64,000 nt of DNA from Rhododendron vialii (GCF_030253575.1 NC_080569.1:8065501-8129500); one strand, 5' to 3'. Positions 1 to 12,442 are shown, counted from the first letter of the stretch. Program-made: numbers and translations. Notes: generated from the sequence alone by a model not told the origin.

Positions 1-66
1 TTGTTGTCCTAACACAGAATACTTCGCATAAGCCTCCCATTTTCATCCTATTATTAGTGTTTCTGC

Positions 67-68
<2 letters not shown>

Positions 69-101
<33 letters not shown>
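69..101. repeat. (CT)n microsatellite
   Basis: Uninterrupted CT dinucleotide run of about 33 bases. Confidence 0.95.
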
Positions 102-103
<2 letters not shown>

Positions 104-209
104 GTTTGATGTAGCGCATCTTCTGCTTTCGGTCCTCACATATTCCTGTTAAAAAGCAGATTATTTGTAGACGCCTCTCCCTTTCTCTATTGGTGGCGCG
201 TACACAACT

Positions 210-391
210 GGATTGTTCGGAGATTTTCAAAATAAAATTGGATTTTAGTTTGGAAATTTTGGAAAGGTACTGAGAGATTTTTGTGAAAGGTTGCTACACC
301 TTTTCGCATGAGTTGTGACTAAAATCTCTCAGTACCTTTCCAAAAATTCCAAACTAAAATCCAATTTTATTTTGAAAATCTCCAACAATCC
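210..391. mobile_element. Long near-perfect hairpin (foldback MITE)
   Basis: Two arms of about 70 bases (210-281 and about 320-391) are reverse complements with only about two differences, one of them a single-base gap near the outer end; the loop is about 38 bases. Arm landmarks are GGATTGTT at the outer end and AAGGTACTGAGAGA near the loop. No clear target duplication was seen. The structure fits a non-autonomous foldback transposon and would make a long dsRNA if transcribed. Confidence 0.75.
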
Positions 392-2323
392 CCCACCATT
401 TTCGAAATAAAGAATAAGAGTTATCGGTTCTCTCATAAGGTTAGAAATAACAGCATTACCATAACGCATACTTCCTCAACTTTTACAGAGAATAATCGGA
501 AACATTGGCTGCAATAGGAGACAACCAAAAATTCTGATTCACTGGTGTTTTGTATGTACCATGTGGTTGTAACTAGTTAATATGTGGACTTAAAAATAGA
601 ATAAAGGGAGAGATCGAGGAATTGTGTGCGTGTTTTTTGGCTTGGGAAAAGTCAATATTGTTATTTATTGTTGGTGAAGTTTGAACTCCCGTCACTAACG
701 ATGTAGTAAAAGGTGCCTACCGCTTGCCTACTATTCCAATGCACGAATGGTTGCTTTATCATGCAACTTGCTTGCCGAAAGTCTTCTTCTTTTGGTAAAG
801 AAAATATATGGCTTATTCTGTGAATGATCTTTTTCTTCTTCTTTTTTTTTTGGAAATCTGTGAATGATCTTGGTGGCTCATGTGGCCTTGAATTCTTTGC
901 TACATACGGTAGGACTCTAAATGTAGAGACGTGTTTTGCACCACCTAGATTTATTCCTTCTCTCTCTTTATTCCACCACTTTTTTTTTTAAATCCAAATT
1001 GTCCAAAACACGTTTGGACAGTCCGAATTGCCGACGGGGGAACACGTGTGTGGTACCCAATGGGCACCCAAATATTTCTCCTGAATATAATAATACCCAA
1101 TTGCCCAAAGGCAGTTCAGTACCAATGAGAAGGTGATAAGAATATAACAATGGGAAATTGGGAATATCTGGTGGGAACAGCATCCATGCAGCAGGAACAA
1201 ATTGAAGTTTGTTTCTTTAGAGTATTTGTCACTTTTATTATTGTTCGGATACCTAACACTTGATGCTCCGAGCAACCCATCACCACCACTAGACAAAAAG
1301 CCAACCAATTGAAATCATGACTCATGTGTCCAACAGTGCAAAGAGAGATAAAAAATTAAAAAAAATTCAGTTGAATTTAGAAAGGCACACAGTTTGGGAC
1401 TTCCAATTTCGGATTATTTTTTTGGCAACAAATAATTAATCGGGCTCTCGCCTTAATTGGGCACGGCGTAATTTGCATTCTCTACCACACGTTTATAAAT
1501 GTATGGCAGAGAAGGCACCGAAGGAACGAAGAATAATATTAATTGGTTGTTCGATTTTAGTGTAGGCCACTGTACGTACCATTAGGTTAATGAAAGAAAA
1601 AAGAAAAGAAAAGCAAGCACTCGAAGAATATTGAATTCCCAAAGAGAGTGTATGCCATGTGACTCATCCATTTTTAAGTTAAGTGATTGTCCACTGGCTC
1701 TCATCTTGCCTAACATACTAAGTTTGTACTTCATTTGCAATAGATTTGACTCCTCATGTCAATAAGAGCAATTTACTGTTTAGCGGGCAAGTTCCGCTAG
1801 TCCGTCACAGTCCCTCTTTTTTTGATTTGTTCGTATTTTTACGCTCCGAAAGAAATTTCGAAATTGAATGTAAGACAAAACAATCTACAAGTCATGTTAT
1901 TCGTCTCAACAAGTCGCTCGCACGTAACAGAATGCCCAAATGTGTTGCTTAATTTGCTTTATAGTTCTTACATTGTGTCTTGGAAAGTGCTGAATTTTTT
2001 TTGATTTTCTCTCTTGATCACACATAATGAGAGAAGCAGCTGCATAAAGTCTACACTGGTGCCCTGAAGCCAAATCTTGGACCCTTAACACACAGCATTT
2101 ACACTGATGAGAATGTCTTTGTTTTGGTATCAAATTCAAGAATTTGAAGTCCCAATCTAGACACAAAAACCCTCTCTCTCTCTACCTTCAAATACTACGG
2201 TCTTAATCTCAAGAGCCAAACAACGTATTCACATAAGCTCGAAGAACAAAAACAAAAAAGGAAAGCACAAACAGCTGCAACTAATCTGAAATAAGATGTG
2301 TGCATTTCCAACCGGTGATAATA

Positions 2324-3817
2324 TCATCCCTGAGGGTAGAGATCACCAGCTTGCATATGAGAAAACATGTTTCGACCATAAGATTCACGCGGCATAGTGA
2401 TTCTGTGCATATTCTCGGCCTGCATTTTGATCGACCCAAACGAGTCGATCCCACAAGGAGACATAAACACATTTCCGTGTGCTGGTGAGCGGAAGGCCAT
2501 TTCCAGTCCACCGTCTAGCTGATTATTCCACTGGAACTGTGTAGCGGAAATTGGAGCAGAATTTGAGCGATCAGGGGGCGAAGGAGGCCTCTTGTTATCC
2601 GGTGAAGGGGCTCCGTTCTCGTTGAGACTGAGAGTGGTAATATCATGAATGCTGGCTCTTCTCTTGTCTTTCCCACCCGAAACCTGCCTTATGAAGTACT
2701 TCTGGGCGTGGCTAGCGACTTGAGTCGGCGTTCTGGTTGTCACAAAATTGCGTGAAATGTTTCTCCAGTCCCCTTTGCCGTACTTTCTAAGACCCATCAG
2801 AAACAACCTACATTGGATTTTCCATAAACCCGTGTCAGAAATTAAGTCAATGCCATAACTAGGAGTTTACAATTAACTAGCCTCGTACTCGAACCTACAA
2901 CATAACAATTGGTACGCCAAGAGGCCCGAGACACCGAGTTGTTAACCGCTACGTGCTTGAAACTAAGTTGGAACTCATTACAACAAAATTAATGCTGAAA
3001 CTAAGCTTGGAAATCAAAAGAATCAGTTCAAACAGTCAAGGGAATAGCCATTACTACACTTCAAGTACAGGCAGCTCGTGATCGGCTTCATTAAAGCTCA
3101 TCTGAGCTCCAAGTCAATTTTGGAGATTATTAATTATCAAAACACGTTCTTGGCCGTCATTTTCCCATTCTATATGAGCTCCAATACTGGGCTGTGGATC
3201 GACAATTGACCCAGCTTACACTATTTAAACAACAGGCCTTTGGCTGAATCGCATCAGGCGTGCACTTCTCTGTCAGGAGAAAGAAGATAAAGGAATTCCG
3301 AGTGCTAATCTAACTATTCCAATAATACCAATTTTCAACGATAAAACAAACAAACAAAAAGAACAGTTTAAGCAGCAACAACAACACAAACTCATCCAAC
3401 TTACTTGTGCTCTTCTTCTGTCCACGGAACCCCCTTCTTCCTCTCCTGCTCCGAACCCCTACCAGCCCCCGATCGCTTTCCGTCATACGGCGGCCTGAAC
3501 CCTTCATCAAACCCATAACAATCCCCCCAATCCAATGTGAAACGGGAACCACAGTACCCAGGAATTGGAACCAACCCTGCTTCTATGCTGCTCACATCAT
3601 CCTCCAACTCCTTGTACTGTTTCATCACATCCCTCGCCGTCTTCCCCGGTATCATCGCCGCCACCTTCTGCCACCGGTCCGGCGTGTCCCTGTCGTAGAC
3701 CGCCAGAGCTCTCTCGAACGTCTTGTTCTCTGCCGGGGTCCACCTTGTGCTTGATCTGCTCTCTTCAGTCAACCAGCTACACGTTGGAAGGTACGACGCA
3801 GGCGATAGGATTTCCAT
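2324..3817 (-). CDS. DIV: DIVARICATA-like MYB transcription factor
   Basis: Two exons: 3817-3405 and 2807-2324, joined by a GT-AG intron that splits Lys138; 298 residues, close to the roughly 300 of the family. Start chosen at the Met opening MEILSPASY, the usual DIV N-terminus, although an in-frame ATG lies 19 codons upstream. The N-terminal SANT/MYB repeat spans about 23-75 ([14 protein letters not shown]) and ends in the family sequence [14 protein letters not shown]. The second MYB repeat ([14 protein letters not shown], about 131-178) contains the hallmark SHAQKYF at 170-176, followed by [15 protein letters not shown]. Known family role: nuclear DNA-binding regulator recognising the I-box/GATAAG-type sequence, with roles in flower asymmetry and stress or hormone signalling. 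Which of these applies here is not visible. The gene appears intact. Confidence 0.93.
2808..3404 (-). other. Single intron of the MYB gene
   Basis: On the minus strand the donor reads CACAA|GTAAGT and the acceptor TGTAG|G. The intron is 597 bases and holds at 3121-3166 a fragment matching one end of the Mutator-type MITE found at 42044-42159. Confidence 0.85.
3121..3166. mobile_element. Truncated MITE end in MYB intron
   Basis: About 45 bases ending GGCCGTCATTTTCCC match one arm of the element at 42044-42159 (shared TAATTATCAAAACACG). Only one arm is present, so this is a decayed or partial copy. Confidence 0.5.
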
Positions 3818-4402
3818 TTCCCACCTCATAAATGGAATCAAGGGAAAACCCACCTCACAGCACAGAGGACCCAAGTAGGAAATGCAAGAGAGGTGGGATT
3901 TTTTACAATGGGATTATACCAAGAAAGTGTTTTTAAACAGGGGAATGATCAGAATCACTTTATGTCAATTTCCACCCCTCTTGAGGAATCTCAAAAAGAC
4001 CCAGCCTTTCAAAATCAGAGAAAATTCCTTAATAATGCAGAGTAAAATTAGTTTTACTAATTTTAGAAACAATTCCAAGAAGAGGAGGCTCTGTTATGAA
4101 CTGTGAGGGATCGGGGTTTATTCGATGGGTAGTGAGCAAGAAAAGGAAAAGGAGGGAAGCTTAAAAGGTGATGAGAAAGGAAAAGGAAAGTGGAGGTTTT
4201 GCTCAGAAGAAAGGTATCTATGATTGACAGAAGCTTTGAGGTGAGAAAGAAAAAGAGAAATGCTCCTATCTACGTTGCAAAAACACACACATACACAGAG
4301 AACAGAGAGGCGGTTTGAAGGTGGTGGGTTGTGATTGGGTGGTATGGTGTTTTGTGGGTATGGCAATTCTCGAGGTGATTTTGGCACTCTCATTTTTTAT
4401 AA
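3818..4402 (-). promoter_or_regulatory. Leader and core promoter of the MYB gene
   Basis: On the minus strand a TATA-like TTATAAAAAATG lies at about 4392-4402, followed by a pyrimidine-rich stretch typical of a plant 5' leader running to the ATG at 3817. A 91-codon open frame (4393-4118) begins inside the TATA-like sequence, so it would lie upstream of a start site about 25-30 bases downstream. A separate minus-strand leader intron cannot be excluded. Confidence 0.4.
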
Positions 4403-4866
4403 CCACGTTCTTTTGGTTGGTTTTTTTGCATGTTACTAATTTACGAGATCAACATTTCAGTTCTAAACTCTTTGAACTTTGAAGAACAACATTATAAATT
4501 CACATCACAAAAAAAAAAAACAAAAAAAAAAGATTGCGAACATCAAAAAGTATTTGAAATACCTATTGGTAGTAGTAGTAGTAGTAGACATTCTCTGTGT
4601 TTGGAAAAAATTGATGGTGGTACCTCACAACATTACATATTTTTTCGGGACCCATTGCTAAAAGAACAAAAAAAAGTGTGTGGACCTTATGAAAATGTGT
4701 GTGGATAAGGATGTTGGACACTGCATAGCGATGCCCCGAAAGCACTGAATAATTACTCCTGCCTCTGTCCCTCTGTCTCTCCCCCACTCATTAGTCGGTT
4801 TCTTTTGATTTTAATTAATAGTATTTTTTGACTTTTAAATTTTTAAGACCATTTTCGTTTGGCTAC

Positions 4867-4976
4867 TGATTTTGTCATTTCTTTTTTTGTTAATGTTATT
4901 CCTCTGCAAATGTATTTTTGATGTAAAAATACATTTGCAGAAAAGTGACGTTAACAAAAAAAAAGTGACAAAATCA
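4867..4976. mobile_element. Short hairpin MITE, family 1, copy 1
   Basis: About 110 bases. The terminus TGATTTTGTCA is mirrored by TGACAAAATCA, and inner parts (AAATGTATTTTTG / AAAAATACATTTG, TTAACAAAAA) also pair. Same family as 6222-6337. Confidence 0.7.
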
Positions 4977-6221
4977 TTTTCCTTTTCGTTTCCCTAATAG
5001 TTAGTTAATAGGTAGTACTATAAAATTAACATGCCTGTCCTCGCGATGACTGATGGTTTTTTCTTTTCTTCGAAGATCATGACTGATGCTTTTTCTTTGG
5101 ACCTAGGATTGCTGCAAAACAGCTCTCCGTAGAGTGCCCTGTCAAGCACATATGAACCATCTATTTTGACAATCAATAGTTCGGATTGAAAACAAACTCT
5201 TACAAGAAAGAGTCAACTTTTTTCTGAAAGAATTCGTTTTTAATCCAAACCGCTCAAAACACTTTTGAACGGTCCAGATGCGTCCTCCAGCGGGGGCCTT
5301 GTAGGGGAATACTATACAAGTTTTTTTAGACTATGCAAGTTGGTTTGAGGTTTATCAATAAAACTATGACATGGACTAATTTCCGAAGTACAATATAAAA
5401 AAATAAAAAAATACAGTAAAAAAGAAAGGGCTGGTCTAACAGGTGGCTACCATGTGACGGTCGGGTCTTTAAACAAAATTAAAAAATGACAAGATCCTCC
5501 CCGGACCCTTAAAGGGACTTGATGATCTTGTCCAATCTCGTTGTGGCTCTTTCCGAATTCACTTTGATAATATAAACTGTTCATTACTTAGATCTCGTCA
5601 AGAACGACGACTACGTCAAACATCATATTGATCAAGTAAAATCTTGTGTGTTTTCAAAAAATAAAATAAAATGCATGATTGATTAAAATGGAAAGTATAC
5701 TTTGGCAAAAACGAAAAGATTAAAACAGGAAAGTGCTCCCTCAAGGCACATGGATCCAATCATGTGGTTTCCCACGTTACATTCCTTCACAATCACACAT
5801 GGAAACGCAACTCCCGGACACGACGCCGAGCACAATTGCGCTCGAATAATTTGATGTACTCTCCAACCAATACAACCAAATAATTTTCCTGAAGCCACTT
5901 TCAAAGTTCCCAAACTGGTCCCCTTCTGATGTGACCAACTGCTCCACTGCTTTCGTCCCTTTCATCTCTTGCATAGTGCATTTGATAATTTTACAACTTG
6001 CCTTCCTCCATTTGACTATCGAAAATGATGACACAGAGATGGGAGTGCAAAGATACAGATATGTGTGTATAATGGATTTTAGTTATGCTCATAATGGTTT
6101 TGTTATGTCAAAAGTTACGGTGTCCCCAAATGACCGGAGACACCGAAGTCATTCCCATATGTATATAGTATACGGAATTGATATTTCTTGAATTTATGTT
6201 CTCCGAAATGTTTGAGGGAAA

Positions 6222-6337
6222 TGATTTTGCCACTCCTTTTTTGTTAATATCACTCCTCTGCAAGTGTATTTTTGCACTAAAAATACACTTACAGTTACAG
6301 GGAAGTGACGTTAACAAAAAAGAGAGTGGCAAAATCA
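6222..6337. mobile_element. Short hairpin MITE, family 1, copy 2
   Basis: TGATTTTGCCACTC at the left is mirrored by GAGTGGCAAAATCA at the right. The centre carries AAGTGTATTTTTG and AAAAATACACTT. Interior order and sequence match 4867-4976, so both are copies of one family. Confidence 0.7.
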
Positions 6338-7022
6338 GCAGCTTTGTTTGATATATGCAGCTTTCATATTTTTAGTTTGATACTCATGTGCATCGAATAG
6401 TTCAATATACATTAACGTCCAGATTTGTTCCCTTGATGTCTGTAACATTGTTGCGTGGCTATTGGTAGCTATATTCCCCTTTTTCTTTCATTTTATTCCC
6501 TTCATACTACAAGTCCGCTACAAAAATATGTATATTTTTAAACAAAATAATATGATTATTATTTATAATGATAAATTTTATTGCACCAAAATTAAAAACT
6601 CAATTTGTTCATAAATTAAAAGAAGAGATCTTATCAAAAAAAATTTTGAAGTAAGTTGTTAGTAAATAAAAATTTACATGTTATTTCAATGTGAACTAAC
6701 TTTGCGGGATACAGAAAAAATTCATTATTTTGCCCTCCTCGATGTGGTAATGCTTTACAAATAACTAGGGCACCATTGGCCGAAAACCTCTCTACCCCAT
6801 CCAACCATCTTTGTCCCAAAATCTAGTTTGACCCTTTTCTCTTTTTTTTTGCCAACATTATATACAGCAGCGAGAGATTATAAAAAAAAATAGTGGGTTA
6901 ACAATCAATGGGAGTTCGACGTCTTTCCATATACTCGAACCCCAAACTTCATCTTTGGAAGCCGAGGGATAGTATGACCCACATCTTAGACATCTACATC
7001 AAGTTGGATATATATATATATA

Positions 7023-7380
7023 GAGTTAGGTTCCGGTGAGGGATCCCTCATTTTATTAAAATACGGGACTCCCCTTCCTGATTGAATTTCGATGATTTGA
7101 GCCGCTCAAAGTTATCAGAACGTGATTTTAAGGGTCCCCTGTGAGAAATCAGCAAAAAAAAATGACCAGGAAGGGCTTCATCCGAGCAGTTTTCATTGAA
7201 CGGTTCAAAAAAAATTGCTCGGATGATGCCTTTCCCGGTCATTTTTTTTGCTGATTTCTCGCGGGGACCCTTAAAATTACGTTCTGCACATATTGGACGG
7301 TTTGGATTTTCAAAATTTGATCGGAAAATGAAAGTCTCTCATTTAAAAAAAATGAGGGATCCCTCACTTGAAAATTCCTC
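7023..7380. mobile_element. Large hairpin element A, flanked by (TA)n
   Basis: Outer ends share GTGAGGGATCCCTCATTTT in inverted orientation. Inner arms pair through CCTTAAAAT-type sequence, TGCTGATTTCTC/GAGAAATCAGCA and the GGTCATTTTTTTT/AAAAAAATGACC core, meeting near 7195. Flanked by TA repeats at about 7009-7022 and 7381-7390, suggesting insertion into TA-rich sequence. No transposase. Confidence 0.75.
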
Positions 7381-7390
7381 TATATATATA

Positions 7391-7758
7391 TCGGAACGGT
7401 TCAATGGACACCCTAAAAAAACACCTAAAAAAACACCCATAATCTCAATCTCATAGTTCCCGATCAAATTTTTATGATCCGAACCGTTCAATGTGTGCAG
7501 AATGTGATTTTAAGGGTACCCGCAAGAAATTAGCAAAAAAAATGACCGGGAAAGGTTTGATTTGAGCAGTTTTTATTTGAACCGTTCAATAAAAAACTGT
7601 TCGAAACTGTTCGGATCAAGTCCTTCCCGGTCATTTTTTTTGCTGATTTCTCACGGGTACCCTTAAAATCACGTTCTGATCACATTGAGCGGCTCGGATC
7701 ATCAAAATTTAATCCGGAACTATGGGGTGTTTTTTTAGGTGTCCCCGGAACCGCCCCG
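7391..7758. mobile_element. Large hairpin element B, adjacent relative of A
   Basis: Ends are inverted: CGGAACGGTTC...GACACC at left against GGTGTCCCCGGAACCG at right. The inner arms (AAATGACCGGGAAAGG, GGGTACCC, the AATCACGTTCTGA side) match element A's interior but the termini differ. TA repeats flank both sides (7381-7390 and 7759-7774). Elements A and B share core arms with different tips. Confidence 0.75.
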
Positions 7759-9577
7759 TATATATATATATATAGATCGTATAAATCTAGTTGGATTTTA
7801 CTAAAGGTCATAAGTGATCCCATTTCCGTTGTTAGGTTGGGCTTCTTGTTGTCAATAAGGCTTTCTTATATTAGTTGTATCATTTGGAAAAAAATTATAT
7901 ATTAGGAACTCCGACAACCACATAGCATAGTTAACTTGAAAGGCTCAGTGGCACAAGACATGATTTTGGGTTGGGCTTTTGCCAACTTTTAAGCCCGGTC
8001 CATTACGGGATAGATTCACATGTAACACGTCTCTTCTATCACTCCAGCCGGCGGATTGGCCTGATAACGAAAGCCCGAAACATAGGGTTTACTCCTTCCT
8101 AAAGTTTTATGTTCTTTACTTGCGAGCGATTTTTAGAATCACCTCACCCTCACGCATAAGCGTGTTCAACGGCTGTAAAAGAAGCTATAAGGATTTATTC
8201 TGAGCCGTAGCTCATTCATGTTGATATATATGTTTCAAGATTCATGTCAAAGATATAGTAGTGCTCCAAACCTCACAGTTAGTACTGCTGGCTTCGGCTC
8301 TCATCATCTCGAGCAAACCACAATTAGTAGTGCTCCAAACCTCACAGTAGTATGTGAGCCTCAAGTCTTATTGGGTTAAGTTCATTACTTATTGGGTCAT
8401 TTAAGTTGACTCAGTTAAGACCTAATTATGCCCAATTAGTAAATAGGTTAGATGGGTTGGACCTATTCTAAACCAACTAATAAATGGGCTGGGTTGGGTT
8501 GGGTCAATTTTTAAGTGGATGGATTTGAATTTAATTTATCATCCTTACCCTTAACTCCACGCATGCTATTTGTCAGGAACATAGTATAAGAGATGGGAAA
8601 ATCCGCAGTGAATAATTGTTTACGGCGATAATCGCGGCCGTCCAAAAGTGTTCTGGACGGTCGAGAACACTTTTAGAGAGTTCCGATTGATTGCTGCTGT
8701 AAAAAAATTGTGAGCCGTGAATAAGTTTCTCGCATGAACGATTGACTGATCGTGCTAAATTTCACTGTCGATAAGGAAACAACGTAAGTAGGAAACCAAA
8801 ACAAAAGAAGCTGACAGCTAACTTTTTTTTTTTTTTGATCAGAAGCTGACAGCTAACTACTACCCTTTTTTTCCACATAAAAAAGTCTCATAAGTACTCC
8901 TAGTTTTTGTCCCTTTCTAATGGGACATACTAAGTAGAAACTGACAAACCAAAATTCCAGCATGCTTTGTTCACACCCCCAAATCCCAATTGCATGGTAG
9001 TAATGTCCACGCAATCTTCAAGTGCCTCAAAAACTTCTCAACGCCTTAGCCCAAATTCACCTTTATTAGGTCACAGAAAACAAAAAGGTTACCAAGAAAT
9101 TTCTAAATTAAGGAACATAAATAACAGGTAGAACTTAATTAGAAGACGACATCCACATGAATCTTGATCAAATATTCAATATTCGATCTCTAGATGTGCA
9201 CTGCAAGGAGAAGATTCACGCTTTTTTTTTTTCTCAGCAATATCGGTCAATATTTGATAAATATGATATTTGAAGTGGGTTCGAAAAGTTCCCACAATAG
9301 ACTTGTATAGATTAGGACCATCCAGTCCCATAAGCAAAGCGAAGAGCATCCCTGTCCCTTCATGTATATAGCAAAGGACAGGGGATGCCAGCTCTGATCC
9401 CACCCCAAATCGGCAGGGGATTCGGGATGATTTTTGAAGAAAATCCGGGGGACGGGTATGGTGTGGATATGTGTCTGTCCCAATCTCGAACTCGCCCCGT
9501 CTCAAAATTCATGTTATACTAATATACCGGTATATTAGTTTTAGCCTTTTAATTAGGTTACGGTTTCACTTTCTTAT

Positions 9578-11200
9578 TGTCACACCCAAAAAATGAGAAG
9601 TAATCGGTCGTGTACCGCAAGGCCAACTCATGGAACACGTAGCCTAGAATAAAATAAGTTGTCGAACAACAATGATTTTTTTATATTAAATAAATCCAAA
9701 GCCAAATAAATCTCAATCATGAACATGGGGTAAAACCATCCCATGAACCAGTCAATAAAAATTTACCACCAACAATATAGTAATTCCATTTTACTCAAAA
9801 GCTATACAAAGTGCGGAAGCGATGATTAAAATCTTTATACTAAATGCAACATCCTATGGAGGTCAATAAAAAGAAATCCCCGAGATACCGCCAGAGTTCT
9901 TACCTAACTCCCCAACTTACCTGAAAGAGAAGTTGGAATAAATCCGTACGAGCTCAGTAAATAGCAAGTATAGTAATTCCATTTTACTCAGAAGCTATAC
10001 AAAGTGCGGAAGCGATGATTAAAATCTTTATACTAAATGCGACATCCTATGGAGGTCAATAAAAAGAAATCCTCGAGATACTGCCTGAGTGGCCTAACTC
10101 CCCAACTTGCCTGAAAGAGAAGTTGGACTAAATCCGTCAGCTGACGAGCTCAGTGAATAACAAGTATGTATATTAAATAAAGTTGAAAACGGAGATTAAA
10201 ATAATTTACCATTAAACATAATTTGGCATACAGAGTGTCCAACAAAATAATAAATTAATCAATAAAGGGATTTAACCAATAAACATTCTTAGTGGTGATC
10301 ACAACAATAACTCCATCAATAATGGGGAACCACAATCAAACAGTACCATGGCCAAAATAAATCTCATCAAAATTGGATCCAATATCGAACTTAGAGTCAC
10401 CAGGGTTGGCAGCCTGTGGTACTTTTCCCTAAGACGATTCGGCGAAAGAAAGCCGTTGAGCATTAGGGTCACCGATTTAACACGGTCTTTTCCCCAATGG
10501 CCAGGGTCACCAACACGAGAAGGAATAATTTCCATGGACTTCCGAAATAAATATTCCCATTAATATCCACCAAATTCTCACCAAAAAGAATATTAACAAT
10601 GGATCTCAAAAAATTCATCGCATGCCAATTTATAGAACAACTTATAAACAGTTTTGAGTCTCCGAATAACATTCATATAAATTTCTGAAGGAAATACTTT
10701 TAAGAGACACAAGGAACTTTCGAAAATACGTAACATACTTAACTACTCACCTGGGTCCAAACATAATGCAACTTGAATATGCAAAAAGATGCTAACCTGA
10801 ACAAAGAGAATCATATAACAATATTATCGCAACTATATCAACATATCTAATATACGACTACCTAAAAAGATGAAACCTAAAGCTATAAATTCAACTTTTA
10901 ACTCCAAACCCAATAATTTGTTTCCCTCAACGAAAGACCATGGCTAGACACCTGTTCCAAAACTAATAACTTGCTCCCAATATACTGAGCACATCCAGAG
11001 CCATTGCCATTCATTGACATGGCATCAACAACGCCATGGCAAGAACCAAATACGGCCAAAACCCCACTGATCACAACATTTAAAATGGAACTCATACCAA
11101 AGTCATCATTCACAGCACACACAAACCACCACACCGCCACATACATCGCACATCTCTCTTTCTCTCTCTCAGACTGCATCCGAGTAAATTATAAGACACT
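9578..11200. mobile_element. Retroelement-like (solo-LTR-type) block
   Basis: Begins TGTCACACCC, a start common in plant Ty3-type LTRs, and contains a 192-base direct tandem repeat. It has no protein domain that I can recognise, and the right boundary is uncertain. Assignment as an LTR remnant rests on the terminal TG and general resemblance only. Confidence 0.35.
9777..10165. repeat. Tandem direct repeat, period 192
   Basis: Two consecutive copies, 9777-9968 and 9969-10165, each starting TATAGTAATTCCATTTTACT and containing GTGCGGAAGCGATGATTAAA. The second copy differs by small indels near its end (extra CAGCTGACG). Confidence 0.9.
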
Positions 11201-11393
11201 AAAAAAAATGTGTAACTCCCTATCAAAAGGAAATACTCCAATTTAATGGAACCAATGAAGAAGAACGTGAATACATACCGCAACTGAGATTGACAGCAAG
11301 ATTATCAAAGGACGCTTCGAGAACCTTTACACAGCTGCTGCGGCTCTCCCAACGCCTGCTCTCAATATTCGATCTCTTATAATATAACCCTAG

Positions 11394-12185
11394 ATTCCGT
11401 TCAATTGTCAAGAAAGTACAAGAAATTATGGGAAAATCAACTTTTTCATAACTTTTATAGTGTTTAGTTGCTAGGAAAGTAATGAGAAATATGTTCTTAA
11501 GTTTTTCTGCAAGATTTACTTTCTTGCAAAAGTGATCCGGCCAAAAGCATAGGATTTTGCGTCACGGAAAAGTTTTCTCCATTGTGGAGCCAAAACAATT
11601 GGCGGGTAAGAAAAAAAGCGAATGACGCCAATACTAACAAAATACGAATTAGGTTCTTAGAAAGGCACTTTGGAATTTACGTGAGTAACAACAATTTCGA
11701 CTACTGTGGTGCTTTCTGAGATAATTGTTGTGGAAAAAATTCGTAAGTGGTTTTTTTTTTGAAGTATTTATTTATCTTGTCATTAGTCTTTAATTTTGTT
11801 TTATACTTACTAATTATCAGTTTATCAATGAGTTTTTGTATCGGCAACTAATCAAGCATAGTTGTTTAACATTTGTTTATTTAGTTATCATCTACTTATT
11901 TTTTAAGCTTCATTTTTTAAGCTTTATGTTAAGGCTTTGTATTAGATAAAATACATTTTCTGGTATGTGTTAGCTCTCAAAGTTACTTTTAGCCATGAGA
12001 AATAAAAAAGATTCTCAAAAGTGTATTTTCTCAACAAATGAACTACTAAACTTTAGTTTTCCTGCAAAAAAATTTTGTCAAATGAACACTCACAGGAAAA
12101 TAGATTTCTTTTTCCTTTACTTCACTTAACTTGACTTTTCCTGAGAATAACTTTCCTGTATAACATTTCTGACAACTGAACGGAG
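11394..12185. mobile_element. Terminal-inverted-repeat element, 0.8 kb
   Basis: The left terminus TTCCGTTCAATTGTCA is mirrored at the right (TGACAACTGAACGGAG). CCCTAG is present directly outside both ends (11388-11393 and 12186-12191) and could be a short target duplication. No transposase frame. It resembles hAT-derived non-autonomous elements that start with GCTCCGTT. Confidence 0.55.
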
Positions 12186-12223
12186 CCCTAGTCTAATATA
12201 ACTGACCCATGTTCTCTCCTAAA

Positions 12224-12442
12224 TACTCCCTCTGTCCCATAATATTTGTCCGGTTCGCAAAACGATGACTATAAAATAATGTATTTTTTTCAAGAAAAAA
12301 TTCAAATTTTTTTCATAAGTTAAAAAAACTCGTCAAGATCTAGTAAATTGTTGAATTTTTTTTCAACTTTTCTTACAAAAATTGTATTATTTTTACGCCT
12401 CCGTTTTGCGGGCCGGACAAATATTATGAGACGGAGGGAGTA
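12224..12442. mobile_element. Stowaway MITE
   Basis: The terminus CTCCCTCTGTCCCATAATAT is mirrored by ATATTATGAGACGGAGGGAG, with TA on each side, the Tc1/mariner target. The arms extend inward through TTTGTCCGG / CCGGACAAA. Confidence 0.9.

Larger units (their letters stand above)
1..2323. other. Intergenic region, no gene recognised
   Basis: No coding exon could be supported on either strand; open frames here are short and composition-driven. It holds a CT microsatellite (69-101), a long hairpin element (210-391) and a short GTCCAAAACAC-type palindrome near 990-1030. The last part (about 2180-2323) is probably the 3' untranslated region of the minus-strand MYB gene. Confidence 0.6.
4403..9577. 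other. Intergenic region rich in small foldback elements
   Basis: No gene recognised. It contains two copies of one short MITE (4867-4976, 6222-6337), two large adjacent hairpin elements (7023-7380, 7391-7758), a GTCCAAAACAC-type palindrome at about 5240-5285 and another at about 8635-8690, and GGGTTGGGTTGG-rich sequence near 8450-8510 that resembles ends of small hAT-derived repeats. Confidence 0.6.

Noticed and set aside
4118-4393. 91-codon minus-strand frame upstream of the MYB gene as an upstream ORF
   Set aside because: Its ATG lies in the TATA-like sequence, so it is likely outside the transcript; composition is pyrimidine-driven (PFPFSS-type).
5683-6034. Two overlapping minus-strand frames that together look coding-like
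   Set aside because: They would need a frameshift to join and match nothing I recognise.
9176-9505. 109-codon minus-strand frame
   Set aside because: Overlaps GC-rich repeat-like sequence (GGGGACGGGTATGG) of transposon type; no domain.
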